This document shows positions 7,082 to 9,746 of a stretch of 9,746 bases of DNA, in pieces. Position 1 is the stretch's first letter. Every line of letters starts with the position of its first letter. Location: contig VFKK01000018.1 of assembly GCA_009885605.1 (NCBI GenBank), forward strand, positions 1-9,746, given 5' to 3'. The position numbers and the translations under genes are program-made. Under the pieces are notes generated by a model. It worked only from the letters and a program-made list of their open reading frames with translations. It had not been told where the DNA came from and searched no databases. This DNA is from Cyclobacteriaceae bacterium. Lineage in GTDB: Bacteria > Bacteroidota > Bacteroidia > Cytophagales > Cyclobacteriaceae.

Positions 7082-7818
7082 TAGTGAAACACCTTTCGTT
7101 TTAAAACAAAATTACTTCCCAGGTAGACTTTCCTCACCTGCTCGTCGGCAGCAAGTTCTTCAGCTGTACCTGCTTTCAAAAGGCGTCCTTCAAACATCAG
7201 GTACGCTCGGTCCGTGATAGAAAGAGTTTCGTTTACATTGTGATCGGTGATCAGAATCCCAATGTTTTTATTCTTGAGTTTGGCGACGATGGTCTGGATT
7301 TCTTCCACAGCTATCGGGTCAACTCCTGCAAAAGGTTCGTCAAGCAAGACGAATTTCGGATCCACAGCCAAAGCCCGGGCGATCTCGGTTCTTCTTCGTT
7401 CTCCTCCGGAAAGAACCATTCCCAGATTTTTCCGGACGTGGGTCAAGCTGAATTCTTCCAACAAGCTTTCGACTTTTTCCTTTTGTTCTTTCTTGGGGAT
7501 TTTAGTCATCTCCAATACAGCAAGGATATTTTCTTCTACAGAAAGCTTTCGAAAAACCGAAGCTTCCTGAGCCAGATATCCGATTCCGAGTTGTGCACGC
7601 TTGTACATTGGCAACCCGGTAATGTTATTATCTTCTAAAAAGATCTTGCCTTCGTTAGGCTGAATCAGACCCACGATCATGTAAAATGAAGTCGTCTTTC
7701 CGGCGCCATTTGGTCCCAGCAAACCGACAATTTCGCCTTGCTTGACTTCAACAGAAATATCATTGACCACCCGGCGGCCTTTGTAGATTTTGACTAAGTG
7801 TTCGGCACGAAGAATCAT
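7081..7818 (-). CDS. lptB: LPS export ABC transporter ATP-binding protein LptB
   Basis: Cytoplasmic ATPase that, as a dimer with LptF/LptG, drives extraction of lipopolysaccharide from the inner membrane into the Lpt bridge. The 245 residues match the usual LptB size. Counting from the chosen ATG: Walker A GPNGAGKT (35-42), Q-loop Gln84 (YLAQEASVFRKLSV, the LptB-type Q-loop region), signature LSGGERRRTEIARAL (136-150), Walker B FVLLDEPFAGVD (156-167) with Glu161, H-loop His193 in ITDHN. The C-terminus RKVYLGSNFVLKRK resembles Bacteroidota LptB. The start is placed at ATG 7818, one base after the recJ stop (TGATATG). The frame also permits a TTG three codons earlier at 7827, which would overlap recJ, but LptB proteins usually begin close to the MILRAEHLVK seen here. 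No transmembrane partner is in the window. It sits between recJ and the GH3 gene with no gaps, so the three are almost certainly cotranscribed. Confidence 0.93.
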   Translation of the reverse strand: MILRAEHLVKIYKGRRVVNDISVEVKQGEIVGLLGPNGAGKTTSFYMIVGLIQPNEGKIFLEDNNITGLPMYKRAQLGIGYLAQEASVFRKLSVEENILAVLEMTKIPKKEQKEKVESLLEEFSLTHVRKNLGMVLSGGERRRTEIARALAVDPKFVLLDEPFAGVDPIAVEEIQTIVAKLKNKNIGILITDHNVNETLSITDRAYLMFEGRLLKAGTAEELAADEQVRKVYLGSNFVLKRKVFH

Positions 7819-7819
7819 A

Positions 7820-9544
7820 TCAGTCAAATTTGATGTCTTTCACGTAGAGTTGCAAACTGGATTTGTCCCGGAAGAAATTTTCTCTCATCTCAGCCACAAT
7901 ATCGAATCGCATTTTGCCACGAAGCATGTTGACGGTCGTGAGATCCGGGTCTTTAGTACGGTCAGCCATCCCGAATCCCAAACAAATGGGAGTAGTTACC
8001 TGGCCATCCTGATTGATTTTGAAGCGTAAATGTTTGTCCTTCAATATGGTAACATCTTCTGCAAATACGTTTGAAATCCGAAAAACCGGCTCTGTATTTC
8101 CAGGCCCAAAGGGCGCCATTTGCTTCAGAATGCTGTAAAACTTGTAATTGATCTGATCCAAAAGCAGTTCATCGTCCACCTCAATTACAGGTTTGCGATG
8201 GATTTCTTCGATTCTGCTTTTTACCACTGCTTCAAATTTTAATTGAAAAGCAGGGACATTTTCCACAGGCAATGTCAAACCGGCGGCGTATTTATGCCCT
8301 CCAAACTGGTCGAGCAGGTCTGCGCATTCGGCAATCGCTTCGTAAATATCAAAGTCCACCACAGATCTCGCGCTTCCGGTTGCCTTGGAATTGGATTCCG
8401 TCAGGATGATAGTCGGCCGATAATATTTCTCAATGCAGCGGCTGGCGACGATTCCGATCACGCCTTTATGCCAGTCTTCTTTGAATAAAACCGTGGAATT
8501 CCACTCCTCCAAATTTTCACGGGCAGCGATCATTTCGAAAGCCTCTTTGGTAATGTTTTCGTCAAAATTCCTTCTGGTCAAATTGACCTCGTCTACCAGC
8601 TTTGCCCGCTCAATGGCATCTTCCAAGTCTGTTGCGATGAGTAATTCTACCGATGCTTTTGCATGTTCCAGTCGTCCGGAAGCATTGATTCTCGGTCCGA
8701 TTTTGAAAACAATGTCAGAAATGCCAATCTCTTTTTCGATTTGACTTCGCAAAATCAACGCTTTTAGTCCGGCTCTGGGAGTATTATTGATCCGGTCCAA
8801 CCCGTAAAAAGAAAGGATGCGATTTTCTCCGTTGATCGGAACGATGTCGGCTGCGATGCTCACCACCAATAAATCCAGGTATGCATAAAGCCCTGATTCA
8901 TCCATTCCTCTCTTTTTGGCAAGCGCTTGGATGAGTTTGAACCCGACTCCGCAACCACTAAGTTCTTTGTAAGGATACTTGCAATCGTCCCGCTTTGCAT
9001 CGAGGACTGCGACCGCTTCAGGCAAAAATTCCCCTGGAGTATGGTGATCGCAAATGATGAAGTCCACACCCATCTCTTTGGCGAGTTGTACTTTTTCGAT
9101 TGCTTTGATACCACAATCAAGGGCTATGATCAGTTTAAAATCATTTTCGGCTGCATGACGAACTCCTCTTTCGGAGATGCCGTAGCCTTCTTTGTATCGA
9201 TCGGGAATGTAAAATTCTACATGCGGATAAAACCCGGTAAGGAAACTGTAAACCAATGCGACGGCTGTGGTGCCATCTACGTCATAATCTCCATAAACCA
9301 GAATTTTCTCTTTATTCTGAATCGCTTTTTCGATCCGAGCGATTGCCAGGTCCATGTCTTTCATTAGAAATGGATCGTGCAGTTGGCTCAGGCTGGGCCT
9401 GAAGTATTCCTTTGCCTGCTCAAAACTCTCCACCCCCCGATTGATCAGCATGTTCGCCAGGGTTGGGTTCACGTTGATTTCTCTTGCGAGAGTTTCGATT
9501 GCTTTGGATGAGGTTTTTGGCTTCTGCTTCCAGACGTACTCCAT
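7820..9544 (-). CDS. recJ: Single-stranded-DNA-specific exonuclease RecJ
   Basis: 5'-to-3' single-strand DNA exonuclease of the DHH phosphoesterase family, acting in recombination and in mismatch and base-excision repair. At 574 residues the length is typical. DHH-domain motifs: YGDYDVDGTT (84-93, metal-binding Asp86, Asp88 and Asp90), ALDCG (Asp143), ICDHHTPG (Asp166-His167-His168), and SIAADIVP (Asp233). GPRINASGRLEHA (283-295) marks the region leading to the DHHA1 domain. DHHA1 is seen in HKGVIGIVASR (359-369), ATGSARS (388-394) and QFGGHKYAAGL (413-423), followed by an OB-like C-terminal region (about 450-574) expected to bind DNA. It is the first gene of the recJ-lptB-GH3 group. Its ATG lies about 43 bases from the T tract of an upstream terminator, so a promoter should lie in that short gap, although no consensus element or clear Shine-Dalgarno sequence is visible there. 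Confidence 0.96.
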   Translation of the reverse strand: MEYVWKQKPKTSSKAIETLAREINVNPTLANMLINRGVESFEQAKEYFRPSLSQLHDPFLMKDMDLAIARIEKAIQNKEKILVYGDYDVDGTTAVALVYSFLTGFYPHVEFYIPDRYKEGYGISERGVRHAAENDFKLIIALDCGIKAIEKVQLAKEMGVDFIICDHHTPGEFLPEAVAVLDAKRDDCKYPYKELSGCGVGFKLIQALAKKRGMDESGLYAYLDLLVVSIAADIVPINGENRILSFYGLDRINNTPRAGLKALILRSQIEKEIGISDIVFKIGPRINASGRLEHAKASVELLIATDLEDAIERAKLVDEVNLTRRNFDENITKEAFEMIAARENLEEWNSTVLFKEDWHKGVIGIVASRCIEKYYRPTIILTESNSKATGSARSVVDFDIYEAIAECADLLDQFGGHKYAAGLTLPVENVPAFQLKFEAVVKSRIEEIHRKPVIEVDDELLLDQINYKFYSILKQMAPFGPGNTEPVFRISNVFAEDVTILKDKHLRFKINQDGQVTTPICLGFGMADRTKDPDLTTVNMLRGKMRFDIVAEMRENFFRDKSSLQLYVKDIKFD

Positions 9545-9587
9545 GAGTTGGTTTTGGTATACTAGTTAATTTGTAGGGGTGATTTGT

Positions 9588-9619
9588 AAAAAGTGTTTCT
9601 TTTGAATTTGAAAAGAAAC
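9588..9619 (-). terminator. Intrinsic terminator upstream of recJ
   Basis: GTTTCTTTT (9595-9603) and AAAAGAAAC (9611-9619) form a perfect 9-bp stem with a 7-base loop. On the minus strand the hairpin is followed after two bases by TTTTT (9592-9588). It starts 22 bases downstream of the stop at 9642, as expected for the terminator of that gene. The stem is AT-rich, so efficiency may be modest; a role as a hairpin in the recJ leader is the alternative. Confidence 0.6.
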
Positions 9620-9641
9620 TGAAAACTTCCCGTAAGGATAC

Positions 9642-9746
9642 TTATCCCAGGCTTTTCTGCTGTTTGTACTTTCCCCAAAAGTACGCTGGAAAGAGGAGAG
9701 CTTTGAATTTCCAGTCATTTTTCTCTTTTAGCTTCAAACTCTGATC
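9642..9746 (-). CDS. 3' end of an unidentified gene (window edge)
   Basis: The last 34 codons of a minus-strand gene that begins beyond the right edge; the stop is TAA at 9642-9644. The frame is open to the end of the window and reads as a basic, aromatic-rich tail including KEKNDWKFKALLF and PAYFWGKYKQQKSLG. The composition (Lys/Trp/Phe/Tyr, no rare-codon character) looks like real protein, and a hairpin with a T tract follows 22 bases after the stop, which supports a genuine gene end. It is too short to assign a family. The gene runs in the same direction as recJ but is probably a separate transcription unit because of the terminator between them. Confidence 0.5.
   Translation of the reverse strand, partial: DQSLKLKEKNDWKFKALLFPAYFWGKYKQQKSLG

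Noticed and set aside
7240..7638. 132- and 107-codon + strand frames opposite lptB
   Set aside because: They overlap each other in different frames and lie opposite the Walker A to B region of an intact gene.
7819..7827. TTG start for lptB at 7827
   Set aside because: The ATG three codons later is directly after the recJ stop, avoids the overlap, and gives the usual LptB N-terminus.
8927..9367. 146-codon open frame on the + strand inside recJ
   Set aside because: It is antisense to conserved DHH motifs and the product resembles no protein; rejected as a shadow.
9676..9683. TACTTTTG on the minus strand, a match to the Bacteroidota -7 element, as a recJ promoter
   Set aside because: It falls inside the apparent coding end of the upstream gene (codons for Ala-Tyr-Phe-Trp), has no -33 partner, and the terminator at 9588-9619 lies between it and recJ.
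1..9746. Search for CRISPR arrays, tRNA/rRNA genes, insertion sequence ends, phage genes and toxin-antitoxin pairs
   Set aside because: No regularly spaced repeats, tRNA-like cloverleaf, transposase, integrase or small paired genes were seen.

Overview
The window looks like a stretch of a Bacteroidota chromosome, probably Cytophagales (Algoriphagus/Cyclobacterium-like). This is inferred from protein style: a 574-residue RecJ, a Bacteroidota-type LptB, a bacterial GH3-family protein, a eukaryote-like kynurenine pathway pair, weak Shine-Dalgarno sequences and moderate GC. No sequence search was possible. Coding density is high and all coding regions appear intact except two cut by the window edges. 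I see no tRNA, rRNA, CRISPR array, insertion sequence or phage gene.

Left part (1-2241, + strand): the 3' two thirds of kynU (kynureninase), then kmo (kynurenine 3-monooxygenase) 8 bases downstream. Together they turn kynurenine into 3-hydroxykynurenine and then 3-hydroxyanthranilate plus alanine, the middle of the tryptophan-to-quinolinate (de novo NAD) or tryptophan breakdown route. The pair ends at an intrinsic terminator whose tetraloop holds most of the kmo stop codon.

Middle (2252-5345, - strand): two glycosyltransferase-type genes, a short GT2 enzyme (3010-3690) and a second putative GT-A-like protein (2252-3010). They overlap by one base and converge on kmo. After a 260-base spacer with short palindromes comes a metallo-beta-lactamase/beta-CASP RNA exonuclease-like protein (3951-5345), probably its own transcription unit.

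Right part (5561-9544, - strand): a tight recJ - lptB - GH3 cluster, with 1 base between recJ and lptB and a 1-base stop/start overlap (TAATG) between lptB and the GH3 gene. RecJ is a single-strand DNA exonuclease, LptB the ATPase of lipopolysaccharide export, and GH3 an acyl-adenylate-forming, probable acyl-amino acid synthetase of unknown bacterial substrate. Upstream of recJ, the last 34 codons of another minus-strand gene and a hairpin terminator are visible; neither is obvious from long open frames alone.

Most of the window is housekeeping. The least explained items are the GH3 enzyme coupled to an LPS-export ATPase, and the putative glycosyltransferase next to the GT2 gene.
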